Positions 15,745-25,208 are shown, numbered from the stretch's first letter. The stretch: DNA of 38,607 nt from JAHEKD01 sp965215945 (GCA_965215945.1 CBDCFC010000005.1:1-38607), one strand, 5' to 3'. The notes: generated by a model not told the origin, from the sequence alone. Program-made: numbers and translations.

Positions 15745-18331
15745 TTAATGCACGACACCTGAATTTTCATCGTCTTCGGTACTATCCGTTGGCTCTTCTA
15801 TTTTGCCCAAACTGATCAGCTTTTCATCTTCACCGAGATTAATCAATCGAACGCCTTGAGTATTCCGACCGATTACGGAAATTTCTTTCACGCGAGTTCG
15901 AATCAAAACACCACCGTCAGTGATCAGCATCACCTCATCATCCTCAGCAACCAACTCAGCACCGACAATTTTTCCGTTACGTTCACTGGCCTGGATAGAG
16001 ATAACACCTTTGCCACCGCGGCCCTTGGTTGGATATTCGGTTAAGGCAGTGCGTTTACCGTAACCGTTTTCCGAACTGGTCAATACAGCAATTGCTTGTT
16101 CATCAACATCACCTGGAACTGTAATTAAACTTATTGCTTGATCTTCTTTACCAAGATTAATGCCTTTAACGCCTCTGGCTGTACGTCCCATAGCACGTAC
16201 TTTTTCCTCACTAAATCGAACTGACTTTCCCTGCATCGCTAAACATCATGATGTCATAATTGCCATCAGTAATACTAACGCCGATCAACTGGTCGTCTTC
16301 CAACAAATCAATGGCACGAATTCCGCTGGCACGTGGTCTTGAAAAATCTGTCAGTCGACATTTCTTGACAGTTCCGTTTTGTGTGGCCATGACAATAAAA
16401 TGATCAGCGTCATAGTCTCGAATAGGCAACACAGCCGTGATTTTTTCGTTTTCCTCAAGGGGTAATAGATTCACCAAAGGCTTGCCTCGCGCAGCCCTGC
16501 CGGCCTGCGGCATTTGAAAGACCCGCAGCCAATAGACCTGACCACGGTCCGAAAAACACAATACTGTATCGTGGGTGCTGGCAACAAACATGTGGCTGAC
16601 AAAATCTTCATCTTTGGTTTTAGTCGCGGTTTTACCGCGCCCGCCTCGACGCTGTGCCCGATAATCTGTAATCGGCTGGGATTTGGCGTAGCCGGAATGG
16701 GAAATAGTCACTACCACGTCTTCCTCTACGATTAAATCTTCATCATTTAGATCAATCGCCGATTCTTCAATTTCGGTTCGACGCTGATCACCAAACTTGT
16801 CTTTGATTTCTACCAATTCACCGCGAATGACCTGCATTAAACGCTCGCTACGAGTCAAGATGTCCATCAAGTCTTCGATCCGGTTTAATAAATCTTTGTA
16901 TTCCTTATGAATTTTTTCTTGTTCAAGACCGGTTAATCGATGTAATCGAAGCTCCAAAATCGCCTGTGCCTGTGTCTCGGACAAACGATAACCCTTCTTA
17001 GATAAACCAAACTCTTTAGCCAGACCCTCAGGCCGGGAGGAATCAGCGCCAGTTCGTTCCAACATGGGCAACACAACGCCTGGTTGCCAATATTCATCAA
17101 GCAATTTAACTTTAGCCTCAGCAGCATTGGGAGACTTTTTAATTAACGCAATAACCTCGTCTATATTGCTTAATGCAACAGCCAGACCTTCGAGGATATG
17201 AGCGCGTTCACGTGCTTTCCTGATTTCAAATATAGTTCTTCTGGTAACAATTTCACGACGGTGCCTGATAAACTCTTCCAACAACTCTTTAAGGTTAAAC
17301 ACCTTTGGCTGGTTATTGATAAGCGCAACAATATTGATACCAAATACGGACTGCATCTGGGTATTCCGATAAAGATGATTGAGCACAACTTCTGCAACCT
17401 CACCACGCTTTAGCTCAATCACCATGCGCATGCCTTGCTTATCTGATTCATCACGTAACCCGGAGATACCTTCCAGTTTTTTATTTTTCACCAGTTCAGC
17501 AATTTTTTCTAGCAGGCGTGCTTTGTTGACCTGATAAGGAAGTTCGCTAACGATTATACTCTGACGCGAAGTCTTTTCATCAGTTTCGATTTCAGCACGG
17601 GCCCGGACATATATTTTCCCGCGACCTGTGCGGTAAGCATCAAGAATACCTTTGCGACCGTTAATAATTCCGGAAGTAGGGAAATCCGGCCCGGGTATGT
17701 ATTCCATCAATCCATCAGTGCTGATATTTTCGTCATCAATTAATGCGATACAGCCACTGATTACCTCAGACAGGTTATGCGGTGGCACATTGGTTGCCAT
17801 ACCCACTGCGATGCCCGTTGAGCCATTAACTAATAAATTTGGGACTCGAGTAGGCAATATTAAAGGCTGGAATTCTGTCTCGTCATAATTAGGGCCAAAA
17901 TCAACAGTCTCCTTGTCAATATCTGCTAACAACTCGTGGGCGATTCGCGACAAGCGAATCTCAGTATAACGCATGGCAGCAGGTGAATCACCGTCGACGG
18001 AGCCAAAGTTCCCCTGCCCGTCAATCAACGGATAACGCATAGAGAAATCCTGGGCCATGCGCACAATTGCATCATAAACTGCAGTGTCACCATGTGGATG
18101 ATATTTACCAATAACATCACCGACAATTCTGGCTGATTTTTTGTATGCTTTATTCCAGTCGTTACCAAGTTCCGACATCGCATAAAGCACACGACGGTGT
18201 ACCGGCTTGAGCCCGTCTCTGACGTCGGGTAAAGCACGCCCGACAATGACGCTCATTGCGTAATCAAGATACGATTGACGCATTTCTTGTTCGAGATCAG
18301 CGTGTAGTGTTTCTTTTGCGATTGGATCCAT
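15745..18331 (-). CDS. gyrA: DNA gyrase subunit A, one apparent frameshift
   Basis: GyrA is the DNA-breaking and rejoining subunit of gyrase. It has catalytic Y122 (AAMRYTEIRL) and the quinolone-determining region HPHGDTAVYD. Position 83 is Thr and 87 is Asp, as in wild-type Pseudomonas aeruginosa, so no resistance change is implied. The GyrA box QRRGGRGK needed for DNA wrapping is present in the C-terminal domain. The frame changes at about 16226-16230, in FSDAGK-SVRFSEEK; removing one base from the TTT run joins the two parts into an 861-residue protein of normal length. An essential gene cannot carry this break, so a sequence error is likely. The ATG at 18331 gives the usual distance to SYLDYAMSV. 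Confidence 0.96.
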
Positions 18332-18667
18332 GCAGTGTTAGTAGTATGTTGTTTTTTATGAGATAAGGTTAGAATGGGCTGTTGTTATTGATGGATTTGG
18401 CTACCCCAAAATAACGAATCAGCTCATGTTTTTTATGATCTTATATAGCCTTTCAAAGTGATATATGTGTTCGATAAAACTGATGGAAATTATATCATGC
18501 TAGAGTGGAAAAAGCCTGCTCGTTTTTACATTGCCATGAATATTTTTAGTGTTAAATTAATTTATAAATAACAATAGTTTAATAATATTTATTAATGTTA
18601 TTTATCACATAAAATTTGAAACGTTTTTTAGACCATAAATAGAGAAGGAAAAAAGTTAAAAAAACCA
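18332..18667. other. Divergent intergenic region between gyrA and mtaD
   Basis: These 336 bases are AT-rich and hold no supportable gene. They must contain the promoters for both gyrA (leftward) and the mtaD-ubiG-mupP-yciK unit (rightward). I could not assign convincing -35/-10 pairs because many AT hexamers qualify. A long nested palindrome lies at 18564-18605. AGAAGGA about 20 bases before the mtaD ATG is the nearest ribosome-like site and is rather far away. Confidence 0.6.
18564..18605. repeat. AT-rich nested palindrome in the gyrA-mtaD intergenic region
   Basis: The outer arms ATAAATAACA (18564-18573) and TGTTATTTAT (18596-18605) are perfect inverted repeats. The inner arms TTAATAA (18579-18585) and TTATTAA (18589-18595) are also perfect, around a TAT centre. 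Only ATAGT on the left is unpaired, so 34 of 42 bases pair. It could be a regulator-binding site or a cruciform; it lacks the GC stem of a terminator. Confidence 0.65.
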
Positions 18668-19999
18668 ATGAAAAATTCAACAGATATAGAGCTAATCCTT
18701 CCTAAATGGATTATACCAGTCGACGGTAAAAAAACGGTCTTAAGCGATAATTGCATGATAAAAAATGGGCAAACCATCGACAAGATTCTTCCAATTGAAA
18801 AAGCACTGGCACAGTATCCTAATGCAAAAAAACTTGAATTAAACCAACATGTATTATTGCCAGGTTTTATTAATTGTCATACTCATGCAGCAATGACATT
18901 ACTGCGGGGAGTTGCAGATGATATTGCTCTAAAACCATGGCTTGAAGATCATATTTGGCCACTTGAGGCTGAGTTTGTAAATGCTGATTTCGTAAAAATT
19001 GGAACTAGGCTCGCGATTGCAGAAATGATCCAGAGTGGCACAACCTGTTTTAACGACATGTACTTCTTCCCAGATATTGTGGCATCGGTAGCAGAGTCTT
19101 TTGGCATTCGAGCAATCGTTGGACTAATCATGCTCGACTTTCCTACAATCTGGGCTAGTGGACCTGAAGAATATATTACCAAGGGCTTACGTCTGGCTGA
19201 CGAACTGAAATATTCAACTTTAATTAGTCCAAGCTTTGCGCCCCATGCACCTTACACTGTCTCTGACCAACCGTTGGAGCGGATACGTGTATTGGCTGAT
19301 GAGTTAGATTTACCGGTCCATATGCATATTCACGAAATACTTGCCGAAACCGAACAATCCATTGATCAATTCGGAGTACGTCCTTTGGAACGTCTAAGTG
19401 ACCTAGGTCTGCTTTCACCGCGAATGATCGCAGTTCACATGACCCACTTGTTGAGCGAAGAAATTCAGAGTTTGGCGGAACTAGGCGTCAATATTGTTCA
19501 TTGTCCCGAAGCAAACTTAAAACTTGGCAGTGGTATCTACCCGCTCAAACAATGTCATGATGCAGGAATTAATATCGCATTAGGTACTGATGGAGCTGCC
19601 AGTAACAACGATTTAAATATGTTGGGAGAAATGCGTAGTGCTGCCCTGCTAGCCAAAGGATCGTCATTAGATGCAGAAACTGCAGATGCCTGGCAAGTTC
19701 TGGAAATGGCCACTATAAATGCGGCTAAAGCTTTAAATATTGATGATGTCTGTGGTTCCTTGGAAGCAGGCAAAAGTGCCGACATGATTGCAATTGATTT
19801 ATCAGCGTTACACTGCCAGCCTGTTTATAACCCACTCTCACAAATGATTTATTCTGCTTCACGTTCTGATATCAGCCATAGTTGGGTAGAAGGAAAATTG
19901 TTAATGGAAAATGGGCAATTAACTCATATCGATACAGATCAATTACTTGAACAAGTACATAAGATTGGCCAGAATATTGCTAAAGGAACCTCTGATTAA
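18668..19999 (+). CDS. mtaD: 5-methylthioadenosine / S-adenosylhomocysteine deaminase
   Basis: This metal-dependent amidohydrolase (443 residues) is of the TRZ/ATZ type and deaminates methylthioadenosine and adenosylhomocysteine in methionine salvage. Metal ligands are H71 and H73 (HTHAAMT), a third His in HMHIHE (H220, with H222/E223 next to it) and D308 (LGTDGAASNN). The glycine-rich LPGFINCHTH lead is typical. It opens a four-gene + strand unit, 7 bases before ubiG. The order gyrA / this deaminase / ubiG / HAD phosphatase / yciK is also found in Pseudomonas. SAH is the by-product of UbiG-type methyltransferases, so the pairing makes metabolic sense (inference). Family members also deaminate other purines, so exact substrate is uncertain. 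Confidence 0.88.
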   Translation: MKNSTDIELILPKWIIPVDGKKTVLSDNCMIKNGQTIDKILPIEKALAQYPNAKKLELNQHVLLPGFINCHTHAAMTLLRGVADDIALKPWLEDHIWPLEAEFVNADFVKIGTRLAIAEMIQSGTTCFNDMYFFPDIVASVAESFGIRAIVGLIMLDFPTIWASGPEEYITKGLRLADELKYSTLISPSFAPHAPYTVSDQPLERIRVLADELDLPVHMHIHEILAETEQSIDQFGVRPLERLSDLGLLSPRMIAVHMTHLLSEEIQSLAELGVNIVHCPEANLKLGSGIYPLKQCHDAGINIALGTDGAASNNDLNMLGEMRSAALLAKGSSLDAETADAWQVLEMATINAAKALNIDDVCGSLEAGKSADMIAIDLSALHCQPVYNPLSQMIYSASRSDISHSWVEGKLLMENGQLTHIDTDQLLEQVHKIGQNIAKGTSD

Positions 20000-20006
20000 G
20001 TCGCTA

Positions 20007-20708
20007 ATGAACCACAACGCTGACCAAGCCGAATTAGATAAATTCAACCAACTTGCATCGAGGTGGTGGGACCCGCAAGGTGAGTTCAAGCCGCTACACC
20101 GAATGAATCCTTTACGATTGCACTATATAAATTCACGTGCCCCATTAAATCAGAAAACTGTTGTTGATGTCGGTTGTGGCGGCGGATTACTGGCAGAAGG
20201 CATGGCACAAGTTGGCGGCGAAGTATGCGGCATAGATTTAGCCAGTGAAGCGCTTGAGGTCGCAAAACTACATTTACTAGAGAGTGAGTATGAAATCGAT
20301 TACCAAGAAACTTCTGTGGAAGATCTGGCTGCTCAACGCCCTGGTGAATTTGACATAGTCACTTGCCTGGAAATGCTCGAACATGTCCCCAATCCCACTT
20401 CAGTTATTTCAGCCTGTGCAGAGTTGTTAAAACCCGGCGGAAATATTTTTTTCTCGACTATCAATCGCACGACCAAATCATATCTTATGGCGATTCTCGG
20501 TGCCGAATATGTACTTAAACTTTTACCTAAAGGAACACATGATCATAAAAAATTCATCCGACCTTCTGAACTCGACAAATGGGCGCGACAATCGGGTTTG
20601 ATGTTGAAACACGCTACTGGGATGCATTATAACCCTGTGACTGAACAATTCTGGTTAGCGCCTGATCTCGATGTTAACTATATCAGTTGGTTTACAAAAG
20701 TTTCATGA
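20007..20708 (+). CDS. ubiG: UbiG, ubiquinone O-methyltransferase
   Basis: UbiG performs both O-methylations of ubiquinone synthesis with SAM. The 233-residue protein has the conserved N-terminus (ELDKFNQLASRWWDPQGEFKPLH), motif I VVDVGCGGGLLAEG and LEMLEHVPNP, and ends with the family's WFTKVS-like tail after MHYNPVTEQFWLAPD. The ATG at 20007 is chosen for its fit to homologues and its position 7 bases after mtaD; the frame is open 60 bases upstream within mtaD. Its stop overlaps the next ATG (ATGA). It implies a ubiquinone-using respiratory chain. Confidence 0.95.
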   Translation: MNHNADQAELDKFNQLASRWWDPQGEFKPLHRMNPLRLHYINSRAPLNQKTVVDVGCGGGLLAEGMAQVGGEVCGIDLASEALEVAKLHLLESEYEIDYQETSVEDLAAQRPGEFDIVTCLEMLEHVPNPTSVISACAELLKPGGNIFFSTINRTTKSYLMAILGAEYVLKLLPKGTHDHKKFIRPSELDKWARQSGLMLKHATGMHYNPVTEQFWLAPDLDVNYISWFTKVS

Positions 20709-21394
20709 GCAACAACTTCCAGGGAGTTTTTTTTGATCTGGACGGTACTCTAATCGATACGGCGCCCGATATGGGTTTGGCGCTAAATCTGTTATTAGAA
20801 AACTACCAATACAAGCCCTTACAGATGGCGACAATCCGACCACATGTTTCACATGGTAGCGCGGCATTAGTGAAATTAGGATTTGGAATAAGTGAATTAG
20901 ATTCTCGCTTTGAAATGCTAAAGCAAGAGTTTCTTGAGCTTTATGAAAAACACGTTGCAATTGATTCGAAATTATTTATAGGCATGGAAAACATACTGGC
21001 TTCACTTGATGCAGTGAAGATCCCCTGGGGTATTGTTACTAACAAACCCGGCTACTTAACAGACCAACTACTGTCCAAACTGGATCTAAACCATAGAGCA
21101 GCTAGTGTAATCAGCGGCGATACATTAAAAGTCAGAAAGCCTCACCCTGAACCGTTATATAGAGCTTGTGAGATTGCATCATGCTCTCCAAGTCGATGCC
21201 TTTACGTCGGTGATGCAAAGCGTGATATTGAGGCTGCAAAAGCCGCTGGAATGAAATCATGCGCAGCGTTATACGGCTATTATACTGATGATGAAAACCC
21301 TACAACTTGGAACGCAGACTATTATATTGATTCCGCCATTGAACTAGAACAATACATCAATCTGTCTTCTCAAAAGCAGACAGCCACACAATGA
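20705..21394 (+). CDS. mupP: HAD phosphatase, probably MupP (N-acetylmuramate 6-phosphate phosphatase)
   Basis: This 229-residue HAD hydrolase has motif I FFDLDGTLIDTAPDM (nucleophile and acid Asp), motif II VTNKP, a Lys in RKPHPEP and motif IV YVGDAKRDIEAA. By sequence it falls with the phosphoglycolate phosphatases (Gph). The place between ubiG and yciK is where Pseudomonas carries mupP, which dephosphorylates MurNAc-6-phosphate in peptidoglycan recycling (established there). I therefore prefer MupP, but Gph cannot be excluded from sequence. It overlaps ubiG and the next gene by 4 bases each. Confidence 0.75.
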   Translation: MSNNFQGVFFDLDGTLIDTAPDMGLALNLLLENYQYKPLQMATIRPHVSHGSAALVKLGFGISELDSRFEMLKQEFLELYEKHVAIDSKLFIGMENILASLDAVKIPWGIVTNKPGYLTDQLLSKLDLNHRAASVISGDTLKVRKPHPEPLYRACEIASCSPSRCLYVGDAKRDIEAAKAAGMKSCAALYGYYTDDENPTTWNADYYIDSAIELEQYINLSSQKQTATQ

Positions 21395-22170
21395 ACCTAT
21401 TTGACCTTGGAGTGGATCTCCCGGCTGATCTGGATTTAGATGATAAAACTTATTTAATCACGGGTGCTGCTAATGGCATTGGACGCGCACTTTCACTTGC
21501 TCTCTCCAGGTTAAAAGCGACGGTTGTTTTGCTGGACAAAAACGACACTGAATTGAATAGCATTTACGATGAGATTAATAAAAACGCAACAGGAGAAGCA
21601 GTTATTGTTCACCAGGATTTAACCCAATTAAATCAAAACCATTGTGATGCGCTTGTCACTCAAATTCAGCAGGCGCTCGGCAAGCTTAACGGATTGGTGC
21701 ATTGCGCGGCTGAGACTGGCCATCTGGCACCAATAGAACACTATGCGGTAGATGACTGGTCAAAAATAATTCAAGCCAATCTGCACTCACCTTTTTTACT
21801 AACCCGTTCATTGATACCGATATTCTCGGATCAAGATCATAACAACATTATTTTTACACTTTCAGATCAAGCAAAAAAGTCAAACGCGTTCTGGGGAGCT
21901 TACGCCGTAGCACAACAAGGGCTTAAAGCCTTAGTGGAAACATGGTCTGAGGAAACAGAAAACAGTAACACGAGCTTAATTATGCTTGATCCAGGCAAAG
22001 TGAATACTAAATTTCTCCTGCAACTCTACCCTGGCCTCAATGCAAATCAGTACCCGAGTGCTGATCTTGTCGCTCGCGCGTATATTTACCTGTTAGCCAA
22101 TAGTGAAGAAAAAAGCCTGCACGGAAAATTCCTACGGGTTAGAAACATGCAATTGGAATTAGCCTATTAA
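21391..22170 (+). CDS. yciK: YciK-like short-chain dehydrogenase with altered catalytic lysine
   Basis: This Rossmann-fold SDR has 259 residues and the cofactor loop TGAANGIG at 24-31. Asn130 (QANLHSPF), Ser158 and Tyr171 are where the SDR catalytic residues should be. Normally Tyr is followed by Lys four residues on (YxxxK), but here it reads YAVAQ, with Gln175. The rest of the fold, including the LDPGKVNT segment after the catalytic region, looks intact, so the protein may be inactive as a classical dehydrogenase or use another proton path. The substrate of YciK is not established. It ends the four-gene unit, 18 bases before the convergent dsbC stop, and no terminator hairpin lies in that gap. 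Confidence 0.85.
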   Translation: MNLFDLGVDLPADLDLDDKTYLITGAANGIGRALSLALSRLKATVVLLDKNDTELNSIYDEINKNATGEAVIVHQDLTQLNQNHCDALVTQIQQALGKLNGLVHCAAETGHLAPIEHYAVDDWSKIIQANLHSPFLLTRSLIPIFSDQDHNNIIFTLSDQAKKSNAFWGAYAVAQQGLKALVETWSEETENSNTSLIMLDPGKVNTKFLLQLYPGLNANQYPSADLVARAYIYLLANSEEKSLHGKFLRVRNMQLELAY

Positions 22171-22188
22171 ATCACTAGTTAAGCCAAA

Positions 22189-22902
22189 TTATCCTGCTAC
22201 ATTAAGCTGACTTAAAATACGTTCAGCAGGCACATAGCCAGGAATAATTGTGCCGTTATCCAGCACTATATTAGGGGTACCTCTGACACCGCCATCTATA
22301 CCAATTTTAAAATGTTCGGCAACCGGATTATCACACTCCTTGGCTTCAATTTCCTTGCCAGCTTTAGCGTCGGTCAGAGCCTGCACCTGGTCGTCAGCAC
22401 AATAAGCGGAAACGGCTTTGTCATAACTCTCGGAATTCAAACCGGCTCGCGGCCAAAGTAAATACCGAATTTTTATACCCGCATCAACGAGCTTGGGAAT
22501 TGTATCAAAATGAAGCTTGCGGCAATATCCACAATCAATGTCGGTAAATACAGTAATAAAATGTTCTGCGTCTTTAGGTCCCATGAGAATCATTTTAGAC
22601 TCTGTTAACGAAGATAAGCTCTCACTCATCTTTCCAGCTTTATATTCAGATAACAAACTTACCTGCCTGGTTGTATCAAAGGCCTCACCTACTAATAAAT
22701 GTTCACCGGTTTCATAGGCGAAAATCGTTTGCGAACCCAGATCAACTAGATAAACACCCGGCATTGCCGATTCGGCAATACTCTGGATTTTCATGCTTTG
22801 TGGAATAACTCCAGCAAGTTTTTCAGTAATTCTATCAGCATCCGCCATAGCTGAAAGTGAAAACAAGCTCGCGCTTAATAACAACAATTGCAATAATTTC
22901 AT
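22189..22902 (-). CDS. dsbC: DsbC, periplasmic disulfide isomerase
   Basis: DsbC corrects wrong disulfides in exported proteins. The 237-residue precursor has a Sec signal peptide (about 1-20, ending SAMADA), an N-terminal dimerisation domain, then the thioredoxin domain with CGYC at 124-127 and the cis-proline loop GTP. A second cysteine pair (SAYC and AKEC) matches the structural disulfide of DsbC. A ribosome site, GAGG, lies 7 bases before the ATG. The gene is alone on its strand, convergent with yciK. Confidence 0.95.
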   Translation of the reverse strand: MKLLQLLLLSASLFSLSAMADADRITEKLAGVIPQSMKIQSIAESAMPGVYLVDLGSQTIFAYETGEHLLVGEAFDTTRQVSLLSEYKAGKMSESLSSLTESKMILMGPKDAEHFITVFTDIDCGYCRKLHFDTIPKLVDAGIKIRYLLWPRAGLNSESYDKAVSAYCADDQVQALTDAKAGKEIEAKECDNPVAEHFKIGIDGGVRGTPNIVLDNGTIIPGYVPAERILSQLNVAG

Positions 22903-23127
22903 TTAAACCTCATCATTTAGAAGCAAGCAAAACACGCTTCTGATGTACTTATTTAATCGATTTTTACTGTGTTATTAGTACCGACATACCCGTAAAAGTT
23001 CACCGGGCAACACTCAAAACCCAACCTTAGGAGTAATTTTACTCGTTTTTTGGCAAAACCACCACTCAACCGCAATCGTCAATGAGTAATAAAGTAATCC
23101 GATTTTGCCTATGCTAAAATCGCGCTC

Positions 23128-23760
23128 ATGAAAATAATAACTCTATTCAGCGGGATTATTTCCATTTTAGCATGTGGTTTGGCCTGGGCTGATATCTATG
23201 TTTACAAACACCGTGACGGCACTATTTTGATTACGGAATACCCGCAAACAGCGAATTTCAGCTACACACTCATGGAAGTGAAACGTACTGCAAATCGAAC
23301 AAACAGAGCACCTAAAGTCAACGTTTACACGACCAAGCGCTCCAAGCCTCAAAAAAGAACCATTAACTCACCTTATGATTCGACAATTAAGGCCATTGCC
23401 CACCAACATGGAGTCGACGACAAATTGATCAAGGCCATGGTGCAAGTTGAATCAGCATTTAAGCCCAGTGCAGTTTCACCTAAAGGTGCACGTGGATTAA
23501 TGCAACTCATGCCTGGAACTGCCAGGCGTTATGGTGTCGATAACAGTTTTGACCCAATCGAAAATTTGTTGGGCGGCGTTAAGTATTTTAAAGATTTGCT
23601 TGAATTATTTAATAATAATTTAACACTGGCTTTGGCCGCCTATAATGCGGGTGAAGGTGCCGTGCAAAAATACAAAGGCATACCACCTTACAAAGAAACT
23701 CGGCTATATGTACAAAAAGTGATTCACTATCACCGCTTGTATTCACTAGCCAATACCTAA
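23128..23760 (+). CDS. Periplasmic lytic transglycosylase with SLT domain
   Basis: This 210-residue protein has a signal peptide (about 1-21), a short N-terminal part like DUF4124 (IYVYKHRDGTILIT), a basic linker and a C-terminal SLT domain (about 83-205). The catalytic Glu is E108 (VQVESAF). GARGLMQLMPGTA and ALAAYNAGEGAV are the usual peptidoglycan-binding motifs. It would cleave the MurNAc-GlcNAc bond with anhydro-ring formation, and the family is linked to wall turnover or secretion-system assembly. The ATG is preceded by no strong ribosome site. The gap to dsbC (225 bases) must contain the promoters of both genes. Confidence 0.9.
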   Translation: MKIITLFSGIISILACGLAWADIYVYKHRDGTILITEYPQTANFSYTLMEVKRTANRTNRAPKVNVYTTKRSKPQKRTINSPYDSTIKAIAHQHGVDDKLIKAMVQVESAFKPSAVSPKGARGLMQLMPGTARRYGVDNSFDPIENLLGGVKYFKDLLELFNNNLTLALAAYNAGEGAVQKYKGIPPYKETRLYVQKVIHYHRLYSLANT

Positions 23761-23794
23761 ACTATTCAACCCAATCTAATCAGGAGATATAACT

Positions 23795-23995
23795 ATGTCA
23801 GTAGCTCGCGTAACCGAAATTATTGCTTCCGGTAACAGCTATGAAGAAGCAGTAGCAAACGGTGTAGACCGTGCAGAAAAAACATTGAAGAATGTTAAAA
23901 GTGCATGGATATGCGACCATTCAGTGAGCATCAAAAATCAAAAAATTGATGAACATCGCGTTCGTTTGAAAGTCACTTTCGTATTAGATGACTAA
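23795..23995 (+). CDS. Dodecin, flavin-binding dodecamer protein
   Basis: This 66-residue protein fits the dodecin family over its entire length: MSVARVTEI at the start, a helix EEAVANGVDRAEKTL, KSAWI with the flavin-stacking W38, and RLKVTFVLDD at the end. Dodecins store or buffer flavins such as FMN and riboflavin in a hollow dodecamer. A strong ribosome site AGGAGAT lies about 6 bases before the ATG. It is 34 bases after the transglycosylase and may be co-transcribed. Its stop overlaps the end of the convergent gene by 3 bases. Confidence 0.93.
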   Translation: MSVARVTEIIASGNSYEEAVANGVDRAEKTLKNVKSAWICDHSVSIKNQKIDEHRVRLKVTFVLDD

Positions 23996-25029
23996 TCCAA
24001 AGGTTGCAAACGATTAACATTGATTTTGTAACCGGTTAACAATACGAATCCATTTTTGTCGGGGCCGGCAATACTCGAAACGTCTTTACCCCGCCCCGGC
24101 AAACTCTCAAATAGCATCAGCAATTTCCATTTTTGCTCTTTTCCATGCCACAGAGACGCAACGCTGGTTTGATCAGGATACTTCATAATTGGCGCCAATA
24201 TACTCTGATCCGATAACACTAACATTTCATAAACACTGCCTGCATAATTACCATGATTGTTCGCATTAAAAACTTCTGCTAAGTGATCACCGTTGTAGTC
24301 GGTAGTTAAAACACCTCCATAATCAGGTTCATCTTCACCCCAATAAATTTTGTTCTTTGTAAACGCAACGGCGGTAGCCTGAGAATCTAACTTTTTCTGC
24401 CAATTTGTACCGCCGTCAGTTGAAATAAATCCACCTCTGTTTTTTCTTGTGTCGCCAGTTGTAATCCAGAGATTTTGATTATAGGGATTGACAGCCACTC
24501 GATGAATATGCGCATCTGAGTCCAAGGGTGCCTGGAAAATAATCATCCACTCGCCCGTAGCGCTATCTCTTTTCCAAACGTTTTTAGAAACACCCGGTTT
24601 TTTAGGACCATATTCGCCAATATACAAACTACCTGTATTATCCGAGCTTATCGACAACCATAAAGCACAACCTCCGTCGATAGTTTTTATTTGCTTAAAA
24701 CTGCTTCCCTTATCTATTGATTCATAAATATGACATGGCGCTTTTTCACTCCAATGATTGTTATCTGTGCTAATGATAAATGAATTATTGACAGTGATAT
24801 GAAAACCAAGAATGGCGGCATCAAATGTATAGAGCAAATTTAGCTCGTCAGTTTCAGTATTAATACTATAAAGCTTGTTGCCCTTGACACCGTAGGCTTG
24901 GCCTTTATTATCGATTACGAAGCGTTGTAGCCGATAGTCAACTGGTTGAATTGCGGCCGAGAATATTTGCTCAGCAACTGGAAGATGTGGCTGTTTTGGC
25001 CTTTGATGACAGGTCGATAGACCTACCAA
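23992..25029 (-). CDS. Probable exported or lipid-anchored Asp-box (BNR-like) repeat protein of unknown function
   Basis: I do not recognise a function. The 345 residues read as a beta-propeller-like protein: STDGGTNW is an Asp-box (SxDxGxxW), and SIDKGSSF is a weaker copy. Cysteines are few. The first start codon in frame is TTG at 25029, but the frame upstream continues KKIKIVLLVLLVGLSTC, a basic-hydrophobic-Cys lipoprotein-type signal (LSTC as an imperfect lipobox). No ATG, GTG or TTG exists before the upstream stop at 25084-25086, so the true start is unclear. A rare ATT, or a start lost to the neighbouring inverted-repeat element, is possible. It is a single gene on the - strand, after maeB. 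Confidence 0.7.
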   Translation of the reverse strand: MVGLSTCHQRPKQPHLPVAEQIFSAAIQPVDYRLQRFVIDNKGQAYGVKGNKLYSINTETDELNLLYTFDAAILGFHITVNNSFIISTDNNHWSEKAPCHIYESIDKGSSFKQIKTIDGGCALWLSISSDNTGSLYIGEYGPKKPGVSKNVWKRDSATGEWMIIFQAPLDSDAHIHRVAVNPYNQNLWITTGDTRKNRGGFISTDGGTNWQKKLDSQATAVAFTKNKIYWGEDEPDYGGVLTTDYNGDHLAEVFNANNHGNYAGSVYEMLVLSDQSILAPIMKYPDQTSVASLWHGKEQKWKLLMLFESLPGRGKDVSSIAGPDKNGFVLLTGYKINVNRLQPLD

Positions 25030-25071
25030 AAGAACCAGTAATACAATTTTAATTTTTTTACTTATACTGCA

Positions 25072-25201
25072 AGCCCGGATATTTTATGAATGAATGGAAT
25101 TCAGGTACAGTTTGTTTAGCTTTCGCCTTAGCTTAATCATCCGATAATCCTTTACAGCTAATATATCCAGAATAATATACCGACAATGGAATATCCGGGC
25201 T
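25072..25201. repeat. 130-base segment bounded by 12-base perfect inverted repeats
   Basis: AGCCCGGATATT at 25072-25083 is the exact reverse complement of AATATCCGGGCT at 25190-25201. No gene fits between them. The segment fills nearly the whole gap between the end of maeB and the start of the Asp-box gene. It could be a small MITE-like element or a long-loop hairpin ending maeB transcription. No target-site duplication is clear. Confidence 0.6.
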
Positions 25202-25208
25202 AGATCCT

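Noticed and set aside
16600..18331. Quinolone-resistance change in gyrA (Thr at position 83)
   Set aside because: Thr83 is the wild-type state in several gammaproteobacteria, such as Pseudomonas aeruginosa, and Asp87 is unchanged.
22919..22941. AGAAGC / GCTTCT hairpin upstream of dsbC
   Set aside because: Six-base stem with an 11-base loop is weak and common by chance in AT-rich sequence.
23100..23127. Extended -10-like TATGCTAAAAT as promoter for the lytic transglycosylase gene
   Set aside because: It ends only about 7 bases before the ATG and has no -35 match, so transcription would begin at or inside the start codon.
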